In this document: positions 1-7,469 of the stretch, in pieces
Numbering within the stretch: position 1 is the stretch's first letter
How the letters are laid out: the number at the start of each line of letters is the position of its first letter
Origin: Acanthamoeba lenticulata
Taxonomy: Eukaryota > Discosea > Longamoebia > Acanthamoebidae
Direction of reading: 5' to 3'
DNA length: 10,773 bases
Assembly (NCBI GenBank): GCA_002179805.1
Contig: NAVB01002582.1
Coordinates: 1 to 10,773 of the forward strand
Translations under genes and position numbers: made by a program
Notes under the pieces: model-generated
The model's input: only the letters and a program-made list of their open reading frames with translations
Database searches by the model: none
What the model was told of the DNA's origin: nothing

Positions 1-82
1 TATTTAAGATCAAATTATTTTTATTATTTTACATTAAATTAAATTTAAATGATATGATTTTCATTTTGTTTTTGTTTTCCAG
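1..82 (+). other. AT-rich intron, 3' end
   Basis: The stretch is very AT-rich and ends in a T-rich tract followed by CAG at 80-82. The downstream frame opens straight after it with a split codon, so it reads as the 3' end of an intron of the first gene. Its composition contrasts with the GC-richer introns elsewhere in the window. The donor lies outside the window. The alternative is intergenic DNA, but no in-frame ATG starts the coding segment that follows. Confidence 0.6.
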
Positions 83-1235
83 GGCGTGAGCCATACCAGG
101 CGGACGTGGCGCGCTACGATTGGGAGCAGGGCACCCTCTACGTGCGGAGGTGGTTCGTGTACGAGTTCACGTACGTCATCGACAACAAGAACGATCGTGC
201 GATCGACCACTTCTACCTCGAGGTGCTGCCTCCTTCTTCTCCTATTCCTCCTACTCCTCCATCATGATGCATCAGTGAAGAGCTTTTGTGGCTGATCATG
301 GCAACAAACGACATCGACTGCGGTTGGGGCGAGCAGCACCCGAAGAAGGCCTCGATGCTGATCGAGACGCCGGAGCCCGACGAGCGACTGGGCCACTTCT
401 ACCGGTTCAAGCTGTCCGTCCCGGCCCGGCAGGTCGTCAAGTTTGTCGTCAAGTGCGTACATCTTTCTTTCTTCGTCCCCTCTCCCTCGCGCTGGCCGAT
501 GATGATGACTGACGGCTCGTATGCGCCCATCATCGACCTTTGCAGGGAGCAGGAATCCCGCGACGAGACCTACACTCTCGAGTCCGTCATGCGCTCGCAG
601 CTCGAGGCGTGGATCACCGCTGTACGCCAAAGTGCCTTGCCTTTGTAGTTGAGGTTGTTGGAACGCCAAGTATGCATGCCCTGACGCACATTACGTGCAT
701 TCCTTCAGGGCTACCTGCCGGCCGATGCGAAGAAGACGCTGGAGACGATGGTCGCCAAGAACGAGAAGAAGTGGGAGCTCAGCAGGACGCTCAGCACGGT
801 GCGAACCCACGTCCGCTCGCTCAAGGACGACGTCACGCGGATCGATAGCTGCCTCGGTGCCCTCGCTCTCTCCCAGAGCGGCCTCTACGCGTACGCCCCC
901 CCCCCTTCTCTTTCTCACTACAACGTGTAGAGGACATCTCTGGAGCGATGGCGTGGCTAACAAGAACATACAACAACAACAACAACAGGGAGCAGAGCAA
1001 GTTCAGAGACTACTTCACGAAGCAGCTCAACGAAACCAAGGCCGAGCTGCATAAAGCGGAGAAGGAGGAGGAGCGACTCTCCAAGAAGGTGGACAAGCTC
1101 AACGGGCGGGTCTACGCCCTGTCCCGGACCATCCGCTTCACCAAGACACTCGATGCGTCGACCACGACCACCGCTGGCAGCAGCATCAGCTCTGCTTCCT
1201 CCATCTTCAAGAAGGGCAAGAAGGGCAACAAGTAG
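83..1235 (+). CDS. DUF4139-like protein, C-terminal part (5' truncated)
   Basis: I rebuilt five exons: 83-222, 337-452, 546-621, 709-890 and 989-1235 (stop TAG). All four introns are GT-AG and all phases agree, giving about 252 residues. The first exon encodes TYVIDNKNDRAIDHFYLE, which joins exactly to HPKKASMLIETPEPDE and then FYRFKLSVPA. That order (beta-rich segment, YLEHP, xxPEPxE, YRFxVxVPA) is the pattern I remember from the C-terminal half of DUF4139 or MuiA-like proteins. A long charged, probably coiled-coil segment follows (exons 4-5), then a Ser/Thr-rich linker and a Lys-rich end, KKGKKGNK. No membrane segment is visible. The biochemical role of this family is not established and I infer none. 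The N-terminal half lies outside the window. The gene converges on the SAP-motif gene with 138 bp between stop codons. Exon joins are well supported by phase and by family continuity; the family name is less certain. Confidence 0.68.
891..988 (+). other. Intron with C10 run and CAA-repeat acceptor
   Basis: This is the last intron of the DUF4139-like gene. It starts GTACG and then has ten C residues (896-905). Its 3' end is not a pyrimidine tract but about five CAA units running into the acceptor CAG (972-988). The frame is restored exactly across it (phase 2 to 1). Confidence 0.75.
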
Positions 1236-1373
1236 GCGTCGTAGTTGCCGTCTCGTCATGTTCATGTAGCGTCTCGTCAATACCCACAATGAAACGCGTT
1301 TGCAAAGAAGAAGCTGTGCTTGCAGAAAACAACAAGAGAACACAGGGCGTAGCCGAGGAGGAGCTCATCCGCC
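1236..1373. other. Convergent intergenic region
   Basis: These 138 bp hold the two 3' UTRs of the flanking convergent genes. I see no AATAAA on either strand, no clear hairpin terminator and no convincing small ORF. Confidence 0.7.
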
Positions 1374-3270
1374 TCAAGCCGTGGCGGTCATCTTCTTGTT
1401 GGAGGAGAGCAGCGTGGGCGAGGCTCGCTGGTTCTCCTTGTCGGCGCTCCTTGAGGTCAGCTCGTCAAGGCGTCGCTGGAGGGCCTTGGCCCGCTGCTTC
1501 CACTTCATGGCCTTCTGCTTCCACAGCTCCGCCGACATCTTTTCGTCGTTCTCGCCGTCCACGTGCAGCGCTACGCTGCCGCCTGCGGTGACCTCCTTGT
1601 CGCTGGTCGCCTGTGCCTCTTTCTTGTGCTCACCGTCTACGTTGTCGTCTTCCTCTTCGACCATCGAGACGCCCAGCCATGAGCATTCGGCGGTGTTGTA
1701 CTGGAGGATGGCCTTGATGTAGTCCTGCTTCCGCTGGCCCGTCACGCGGATATCCTCGTCTTGGCAGTAGTTCTTGAGCGTGGCGAGCGAGTAGTCCTCC
1801 AACCGCTCGAGATCCAGCTCGTCGACATTGTCGCACTCGACTTCTTCGGCGGGCTTCGTCTCCACCAAAGGCGACGAATCGGCTTGCGCCTTCACGGGCT
1901 CGAGCGTGGCCGACTGCACCTTGATGGTGTTGACTTCGTCGGCCTCCTGGCATTGCACGGCGGGCGCGACAGGCGCGTCAGCTTCACAAGTTTGGTCCTC
2001 ATCGTTGGCCACCACCTCTTCGTTGTAGTCGAGGATGACTTTGATGTAGACCTGCTTGGACGAGCCGGCCGGCACCACGAGGTTCTCCTCGAGGCAGTAG
2101 GCCTGGAGCTTCTGCAAGGGGTAGAACTCCAGGAGGTCCAAGTCGAGGTCCATGTCGTCCAGTTCTTCGCCCTGCTCCTCCTCCGTTGGAAGAGGAGCTG
2201 CAGCCTCTAGCTTGGACTCATTCTCGAGCACGACGGGCGTCAAAGTCGGCAAGTCGTTCTTCTTTGCCTTGTCGTCATCTTGCTCTGACTTGGGAACGTC
2301 CTCCTCGGCGGCAGTAACGCGGGGCGGGGAAGCGACCTTGGGCTCGACGGCGGCCTCCTTGATCGACGACCTCTTCTTGGGCTCCGCCTCGACCTGGGTT
2401 TCGCTGGACTCGATCTTGCTTCGCCTCTTGGCAGGTCGTGCCGGTGACGCGGTAGGCGTAGAGTGCTTTTCCTCGAGCTCCTTCTTGGGCTTCATCTCCT
2501 TCTTCTTCTTCTTCTCTGTTGGCTTGGCCTTGGCAGCGCTTTGTGCCTTCGTCCTCTCCTTTTGCCGTTGTTCGTTCCACTTCTTGATCGCCTTGATAAC
2601 GTCGTCCTTCCTCCGACCGACCACCTTGATCCCATGCTGCTTGGTGAACGCACGGAGCTCATCCATTTTATGGCTGGCTAGGTCCGTCATGTCTAGCCCT
2701 TCTTCCTCCTCTTCCTCTTCCTCCTCTTCCTCTTCCTCCTCTTTCTCCTTCTCTTCCTCTTCCTTCTCTGCCTCCTCGTCGTCTTCTTGTTCCTCGTCCT
2801 CTTCCTCCTCTTCGTCATCAGTGGTAGCCAAGGCTTTCCCCTTCGCTCCCTTAATAGCAGAGCATCTGCGAACAATAGCGTCATCTTTGATCAAGCCCCA
2901 TGGCTTGCTGCTCAGCACCCACGTGATCCGGGCGCCCTGCGCGAGGACGAGTGAGCTTGGGCGGAAGTGAAACCAAAACGAAATGACCAAGTTACCTTCT
3001 TTGCCTGGGCGGCCCAAGGGGTTGATTTCGATTTGTTCTGCTCCATGAGGCGGTGGCCTCTCCATTCTGCGACACGACACCCATTGGCAGCGGTCGAAAA
3101 GCTGGACCCACGCCGGCGTGGGTTAGCAGTTGTGCGTTGGATGTTGCTCGAAAAACACAGCCAAGCACGTACCTCACGATTTCGCCATCACCCAACAAAT
3201 CAACATCCCCGTCAACGTCACGCCAGTTGTGGAGGGCCTTGTGGATCGCTAACGCAAACGACTCTTCCAT
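1374..3270 (-). CDS. Acidic protein with three SAP-like motifs
   Basis: Three exons read on the minus strand: 3173-3270, 2996-3101 and 1374-2936. They are joined across GT-AG introns 3102-3172 (which contains CTAAC, a good branch-point match) and 2937-2995, giving 588 residues. The start MEESFALAIHKALHNW was chosen for its CAAAATGG context and because its frame splices cleanly; an upstream in-frame ATG at 3354 is less likely. Residues about 108-147 are almost all Glu/Asp. SAP-like helix-extended-helix motifs lie near 149-189 (DMTDLASHKMDELRAFTKQH), 333-373 (PLQKLQAYCLEENLVV) and 442-482 (SLATLKNYCQDEDIRV). A basic segment at about 190-240 may be a nuclear localisation signal, and residues 536-565 look coiled-coil. 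SAP motifs in known proteins bind DNA or RNA, so a nuclear chromatin or RNA role is inferred. The N-terminal 107 residues, including KPWGLIKDDAIVRRC, I do not recognise. Splicing of exons 1-2 is prediction only. Confidence 0.8.
1695..1817 (-). other. SAP-like motif 3 (codons)
   Basis: This encodes residues about 442-482 of the SAP-motif protein. It shares with motif 2 the spacing L..Y.L..LK.YC..E.I.V.G..KQ.YIK.IL.YN. The two are much closer to each other than to motif 1, which suggests an internal duplication. Confidence 0.7.
2022..2144 (-). other. SAP-like motif 2 (codons)
   Basis: This encodes residues about 333-373: an acidic lead-in (DLDLDLLEFY), then PLQKLQAYCLEENLVV and KQVYIKVILDYN. 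It has the two amphipathic helices and the central glycine region expected of SAP folds, but with an unusual VPAGSS loop. Confidence 0.68.
2574..2693 (-). other. SAP-like motif 1 (codons)
   Basis: This encodes residues about 149-189 (DLASHKMDELRAFTKQHG, then VVGRRKDDVIKAIKKW). Of the three motifs it is the closest to the classical SAP pattern (L..LkveeLk..lk..gl...G.K.eLi.Rl). Confidence 0.75.
2697..2769. repeat. 73-nt uninterrupted homopyrimidine/homopurine tract
   Basis: Every base on the + strand from 2697 to 2769 is C or T, as irregular CTT/CCT triplets. On the coding (minus) strand it gives GAA/GAG codons for the poly-Glu part of the SAP-motif protein. Tracts like this are length-unstable and can adopt triplex DNA in vitro; any effect here is inference. 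Confidence 0.9.
2937..2995 (-). other. Intron 2 of the SAP-motif gene (59 nt)
   Basis: The donor is AAGAAG|GTAAC and the acceptor CGCGCAG|GGC, both in phase 0. The segment has no in-frame stop in the downstream frame, so a naive ORF call runs through it and picks a false upstream frame. Removing it joins the exon 2 frame (ending WAAQAKK) to GARITWVLSS. Confidence 0.7.
3102..3172 (-). other. Intron 1 of the SAP-motif gene (71 nt)
   Basis: The donor is GTGAG|GTACGT, the acceptor GGGTCCAG|C, and a CTAAC branch-point-like sequence lies about 25 nt from the acceptor. Phase 2 is completed by one base after the acceptor. Confidence 0.7.
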
Positions 3271-3441
3271 TTTGGAGTGGACGACTGCTGTTTCGTTTCT
3301 TGCGTGAAGTGTGCTCTTTGGGAGGTTTTTGGCGCCAAAAAGCAACAACGGCACAAGTTACGCGCCATAGAATTAAATTATATTCACAAATAAATAAATT
3401 AGGCTGTACATTTGCGAGCTGTGCAAGGATGACTCTTCCTT
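3271..3441. promoter_or_regulatory. Intergenic region: 3' UTR of the 108-aa gene and SAP-gene promoter
   Basis: Both flanking genes are on the minus strand. The part next to 3441 is the AT-rich 3' UTR of the 108-residue gene; its transcript strand reads TTTATTTATTTG with no AATAAA. The part next to 3271 is the 5' flank of the SAP-motif gene and contains the palindrome annotated separately. Confidence 0.6.
3326..3341. promoter_or_regulatory. 16-bp palindrome matching a double E2F site
   Basis: The sequence TTTTTGGCGCCAAAAA is perfectly self-complementary. Each strand reads TTTGGCGC, which fits the known E2F/DP consensus TTTSSCGC. It lies 55 bp upstream of the predicted ATG of the SAP-motif gene and would place that gene under cell-cycle control. 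Binding is inferred, not shown. Confidence 0.65.
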
Positions 3442-3768
3442 CTACTTCTTGTTGTACTTCGCCTTGATGTTTTCGGCGGTCTTCTTGGACTTCTCCCTCT
3501 TCTCCTGCATGGCTTGCTCGTTCGCTCCAAGATTTCGTGATACAGGTCCATCTCGCTTGTATTTGGCTTTCAGATCGTCCGCCACGTATCTGCTCTTGGC
3601 AATCTTGTAGGAGGAGACACCTTGCGAGGCACCAACCGTTACCCCGTTGTATATACCCTCAGCCGCTTCCGTAATTCCATCCACCATCGAGTTATCTGAC
3701 TTGTCATCCTTGAGGCCAACTGAGTCCAGCGCTCCACCAACCGCCACCTTCGCAATGTCGTTGCCCAT
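3442..3768 (-). CDS. 108-residue protein of unknown function
   Basis: This is a single open frame with a strong start context (ACACCATGG) and stop TAG at 3442. The protein begins MGNDIAKVAVGG. The Gly at position 2 followed by Asn could allow N-myristoylation, though Ala at position 6 is not optimal. The first half is Gly/Ala-rich and weakly hydrophobic (DGITEAAEGIYNGVTVGAS). The second half is strongly basic and probably helical, and contains a short repeated motif, DDLKAKYK and ENIKAKYNKK, the second at the very C terminus. I see no signal peptide, transmembrane helix, Cys/His cluster or known domain. It lies tail to head with the SAP-motif gene and head to head with the polymerase gene (177 bp). 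I do not recognise the family. It is probably real, because it has balanced composition, a good start and no competing model. Confidence 0.62.
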   Translation of the reverse strand: MGNDIAKVAVGGALDSVGLKDDKSDNSMVDGITEAAEGIYNGVTVGASQGVSSYKIAKSRYVADDLKAKYKRDGPVSRNLGANEQAMQEKREKSKKTAENIKAKYNKK

Positions 3769-3945
3769 GGTGTCTCAAAATTCAAGTGTTAAATCAACGA
3801 GCAAAAGAGAACCGTGCCTGGTTTTTGTTGCCGTGGCGGTAGAAGAATGATTGGTATTTCAACAGTTTCGCCTCTGGTCCTGAAATTTTCTTTGCTTGGC
3901 GAGGGAATCAGACACTTGGCCTGTTGGTACACCCTGCCCAGCAAC
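3769..3945. promoter_or_regulatory. Divergent promoter region, 108-aa gene / TRF4
   Basis: These 177 bp separate two divergent start codons and must hold both 5' UTRs and core promoters. One ATTGG (inverted CCAAT box) is at 3850-3854. I see no TATA box. Confidence 0.5.
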
Positions 3946-6900
3946 ATGGATCAGCAATCACACAAGCGGGAGGATTTAAACAGCCTCCTACGGCACAAGT
4001 TGCCTCGTTTGGCTTGGCTTTTAGAAAGAAAACGGAAGGTGCCAATGCATTCTTTTAACTGCATTTGGCTTTTTACGCTAATGTAGTATTAACTCTTCGT
4101 TAGCCCGAGGAGGATGCACCCGTTGTTGCAACCAATGACGAGTTTGTGCAGGCTCTTCGCCCAACTGGCCAGGTCAGGATACCGGTGATAGATGATGATC
4201 CCGAATTTTCACATCGAGACAAGCGTCAACGATCTACAAATGAAGAAGATAAGGCATTGGTGGTACCCTCGTTTGAGCAAGAGCTGTTCGCGCGGCCCGT
4301 CCCTACTTTGCCCTCCTTCCTTTTAAAACGTACAACCAGACCTGTACCGCAGAAAGCCTTGGAGCCGTCTCACGCCTACATGTCTCTGATCTTTCGGCAG
4401 ATGTTCCTCTCGACTCCACGGCAGCTGAGCCAGCCCCGGTATTCTCGAGTCCACCCTCCTCCCCTCCGCCCCGCCCAACAGTCGCTGTCCTATCTCCTGC
4501 TGTCCCGTCCTCTTTGCCGTCGGGCTCGCCTTCTCCCTCCTTTGTCCCCTTCAACAAGCCGGCGTCGGCCTCCAAGTCGGCTACTGCTCCCGCCTCCCCT
4601 TCCGGTCCGCACGACTCGCCTCCTTCCCCCTCGTCTTGTTCGCTCCCCTCGTCAAGTCGATCGCCCTCTCGTTCGCCTCCTCGTTCGTTCTCGCCTACCC
4701 GCATTTCTGGCGTACGTTCGACTGTCGCGGGCCAGTCCACAACCGCCTCGGCGCGTCCTCGGCCTTCCCCGCTCAGTCAGAAGAAGCCCTCTTGGGCTCA
4801 CGAAGGACGTCTCTACACAGCACCAACCGATGGGGTGCGTAGTCACCGCCTAGCTTTTGTCGTGTAGTTTACTGCCGAACATCGTCGTCATCAACTGCTA
4901 CTACTACGCCAGGTCGATCGACCACGACCCGAAGACTTTTACCGTGCGCTGGGCCAAGAAATCAAAGACTTTGCTGAATGGGCAGCACCGACCGTCTATG
5001 AAGAGAAAGCTCGCGTTGATGTGCTCCACCGGTACGTCCTCAGTTACAGTCCGTTCTCCAAGAAGCCTCTGGTGACGGTACTGCTTTCGTGGTGTTGCGT
5101 GCCACGATCAGGGTCATTATCGCCGTACGCTCGCTGTGGCCACGTGCAACGGTGCAGATGTTTGGCTCATGCAAGACCAAGCTCGCTCTCTCGGGAAGGC
5201 AGGTGTACCCTTTCATGAGGTCTCTGCGGGTCGTGCAATCGTTGATGAAATCCTGTGCTTGTGTCTTTGTGGCTCATCTCAGTGACATTGACCTGGTCGT
5301 GGTCGGCACGTCTGGTTTCAATCCTTTGCGCAAACTTGCCAACGAGTTACGTCGACGGCAGTGGGAGAAAGGTTCTATTATCGCCCTCTCCCGTGAGCGC
5401 TGGTTGTACTCAAGAGCGCAGCGCCCCTTCTCGTCTGCGCTCTCTGTCCGCCTGACCTGCTTTCTTCGACTCAGGCGCGGCCGGCGCCAAGGTGACCGTG
5501 CTCGCCAGGGCCAAAGTCCCCATCATCAAAATGGTAGACTGGTACTGTACATGACAACCACCTTGCTCCAGACCGCTCCAAGCTGTATTGCTGCTCACTT
5601 GGGAGAACGTGGTCCTTGTAGCGAGAGCAACATCGCGCTGGACATATGCCTCGACAACACGTCGGGACCCACCAGTTCCGAGATTCTTTTACGCAAGGTG
5701 CAGGACCTGCCCCACCTCCGGCCCCTCGCCCTCGTGCTTAAGTACTTCCTGAGGCAGCAAAAACAGTGCGCACCTCCTCTCCTTGTAATGCCTCTCTTCG
5801 AGACTTTGCCTTGTTGTGCTGATAGACGAGAGTTATGTGCGCGCCAGGAACGAGCCCTTTGGGGGTGGGATGGGAAGTTATTTGCTGGTGCTGCTCTTGA
5901 TTCACGTGATTCAGAACCGCAAGAAGAAGGATGAAGAGGAACGCATACGATCCATTGCGCTCCAGCAGCTTCAAGCCAAGAACCAGCTTATTAAAGTCAA
6001 GCTTCGGGCTGCCCAGGAGGCTGGCGCCAAGCTGCCGCAACCCACCGACGAGCCTTCGTCTGTCGTCTCCGAGGCTGATTATGACACTTATGATCATGGC
6101 AACAAGGACGATGCCGAGCTTCTCGGGCAGCTGTTTGTAGATTTCTTCGTGACGATCGGTGATCAATTCGACTATGACTTTGGCGTCTCCGTGCGCGAAT
6201 CTGGCTCGCTGTTTCCCAAGCACACGAGGTACGGCCTCCACCTGCTCGCCTGGCCCGCCGACGGTGGCTAAAGTTACGATCCCCTTAGATATCCGTTCTC
6301 GGACAACCCAGCCATGGCTGTCGAAGACCCCGAGGATCCAGGCATGTCCCCAGCCCTCCTGCGCTGTTTGTCCTCTCTGCGTCAATACAGAAAGACGACG
6401 ACGATGACGATGATGCCGCCACGTGACAATGTGGCCTCTCTTAGCCTCCTGTTATGGAATGTCACTGACGACACGCACAGGGAAGGACGTGGGGAAGGGC
6501 TGCTTCAGGATCGATGAAGTAAGGAAGGTGTTGGTGGACGCCTATCGCCGATTGATCGCGGGGCCCAACAATGACCAGCGTCCAGGTACAGGCCATGACC
6601 ACACCCCATGCCGCATGCCAGGCGAGCAGTCGATCCTCGCGCGCATTCTGTGGGCCGACTTCAAACTCGAGGAGCTGCGCAAGCGCTACGAGAAGAAGTA
6701 CAAAGGCAAGCTCCACACCGGTGGCCCCACCACCCTGGAACAGGTCCTCGCCGCTCCCGTAGATCTGTTTACTGCTTCTTCTTCTTCTTCTTCTGCTGCT
6801 GCTACTGCCACACATTCAGCAGCCTCGAGCTCGACCGCGTCGTCATCCTATGCCCCGTCCTACAGAGGCGGAGGAGCAGGAGCGGGCAGCTACTACCCCC

Positions 6901-7136
6901 AGTACTACTACGATAGCAACGGCGTTCAGTACGGAGCCTCCGCGTGGCCTAGCTCGCATGTGGCAACGACAGCAACGACAGCAACAGCGACAGCGCAGGG
7001 GGCCTACAACTCGTACTATGGCGGTGGTGTCACAACGATGCCCTACAGCGCCAGCACGACCACCGCTGCCGCCGCCAACGGCTACTACCCCACCGGAGGC
7101 TACTATTACCCTACGGCCTACCGTCGCGGCTATTAG
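3946..7136 (+). CDS. TRF4: TRF4/PAPD5-type non-canonical poly(A) polymerase
   Basis: Eleven exons: 3946-4038, 4104-4329, 4401-4834, 4913-5031, 5112-5198, 5283-5371, 5475-5541, 5622-5765, 5848-6228, 6274-6341 and 6481-7136. All phases close, giving 787 residues. Members add short 3' tails to nuclear RNAs; in yeast this is the TRAMP complex. Residues 32-250 are disordered and Pro/Ser-rich, with RS dipeptides at about 190-207. The nucleotidyltransferase palm follows: SLWPRATVQMFGS (Gly309, Ser310), SDIDLVV (Asp321, Asp323), VPIIKM, and third Asp379 in LDICLDN. The central domain has RPLALVLKYFL, FGGGMGSYLL and the nucleotide-recognition motif AMAVEDPEDPGKDVGKG. An extra charged loop lies at about 443-510, and a Ser/Ala then Tyr/Gly-rich tail at 668-787. 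Two introns use GC donors; without them the catalytic motifs are broken. The start MDQQSHKRED was chosen for its CAACATGG context. The family is sure; the first three exons are less so. Confidence 0.9.
4330..4400 (+). other. TRF4 intron 2 (predicted, 71 nt)
   Basis: The donor is AAAAC|GTACAAC and the acceptor TTTCGGCAG|AT. It moves the frame from the segment ending PTLPSFLLK to the long open Pro/Ser-rich frame. Several other AG acceptors nearby share the same phase, so the exact 3' end is uncertain. Confidence 0.55.
5199..5282 (+). other. TRF4 intron 5, GC-AG type (84 nt)
   Basis: The exon ends TCGGGAAG, the intron starts GCAGGTGT, and it ends CATCTCAG before TGACATTGAC. Removing it joins FGSCKTKLALSG to SDIDLVV with exactly the spacing between the GS and DxD motifs of TRF4/PAPD5 proteins. 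A GT lies four bases downstream, but using it would shift the frame. The intron length is a multiple of three and it has no in-frame stop. Confidence 0.8.
5915..6118 (+). other. Charged insertion in the TRF4 central domain (codons)
   Basis: Residues about 443-510 separate SYLLVLLLIHVIQ from LLGQLFVDFF. In the yeast and human relatives as I remember them, these segments are about 20 residues apart. The insert starts with NRKKKDEEERIRS, is probably helical, and then becomes acidic (SEADYDTYDHGNKDDAE). Confidence 0.65.
6229..6273 (+). other. TRF4 intron 9 (45 nt)
   Basis: It starts GTACGG and ends GCTAAAG. It has an in-frame TAA near the 3' end and restores SYDPLRYPFSDNPAMAVEDP. It is the shortest intron here that is needed to keep the reading frame open. 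Confidence 0.8.
6342..6480 (+). other. TRF4 intron 10, GC-AG type (139 nt)
   Basis: The exon ends GATCCAG and the intron starts GCATGT and ends CGCACAG. The join makes VEDPEDPG-KDVGKG, matching the EDPxxPGNDVG nucleotide-recognition motif of the family. No GT donor in the neighbourhood gives this phase. Confidence 0.8.
6586..6621 (+). other. Possible 36-nt intron in the last TRF4 exon
   Basis: CCAG|GTACAG at the 5' side and CATGCCAG|GCG at the 3' side are good splice contexts. The segment is 36 nt, in frame and without stops, so both forms are coding. Removal gives NNDQRPGEQSILARIL, close to the family's NRDAESTLGRII. It is left unspliced in the main model. Confidence 0.45.
6774..7133 (+). 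other. Low-complexity Ser/Ala then Tyr/Gly-rich tail of TRF4 (codons)
   Basis: A TCT-repeat run encodes poly-Ser. It is followed by a Tyr/Gly/Ser/Ala/Thr-rich tail with roughly 19 Tyr residues in the last 100 and ending YRRGY. The composition resembles prion-like low-complexity tails of RNA-binding proteins. Confidence 0.75.
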
Positions 7137-7365
7137 TCTGCCCTCATCGCTGTCCCTGGGCATCACTACCACACACTCGCCGCCAGGGGAGGGCCGCCCC
7201 GCACGCGCAGCTTCCTGGTTGGGGGGGGGAGGGGGCGTGAAGGCGCCTTTTTGTTTTTATTTATTTTTTTTGTGGGTGGTGCGTGTCCGTGTTTTTGTTA
7301 TTGCTTTTTTTTGGCGCTGCAGCAGCATCGGTGGATGCACGCGTGGGGTCGGCTCCTCCTTGGCT

Positions 7366-7398
7366 TTCTTCTTCTTCTTCTCTCTCTCTCTCTCTCTT
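7366..7398. repeat. (TTC)n-(TC)n microsatellite
   Basis: About five TTC units run directly into about eight TC units, forming a pure pyrimidine tract on the + strand. Confidence 0.9.
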
Positions 7399-7469
7399 CA
7401 TCTATCTCTTACCCTGTTCCTCTTCTGCGGCAAGCACGCACGTTTTCTTTTGTGCATTTAACAGCAAGC

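Noticed and set aside
262..669. 135-codon minus-strand ORF over the DUF4139-like exons
   Set aside because: It crosses three exons and introns of a well-supported + strand gene and has no recognisable motif.
2152..2970. 272-codon + strand ORF with poly-Ser runs, antisense to the SAP-motif gene
   Set aside because: The Ser runs are the complement of the GAG/GAA acidic tract. The opposite strand has recognisable SAP motifs, so this is a shadow.
3389..3398. AATAAATAAA as a polyadenylation signal
   Set aside because: It is on the + strand, while the gene ending nearby is on the minus strand, so the orientation is wrong.
6608..7461. Overlapping + strand ORFs in other frames over the TRF4 C terminus and 3' UTR
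   Set aside because: They encode low-complexity shadows of the Ser/Ala/Tyr tail and microsatellites; the TRF4 frame is supported by family motifs and its stop.
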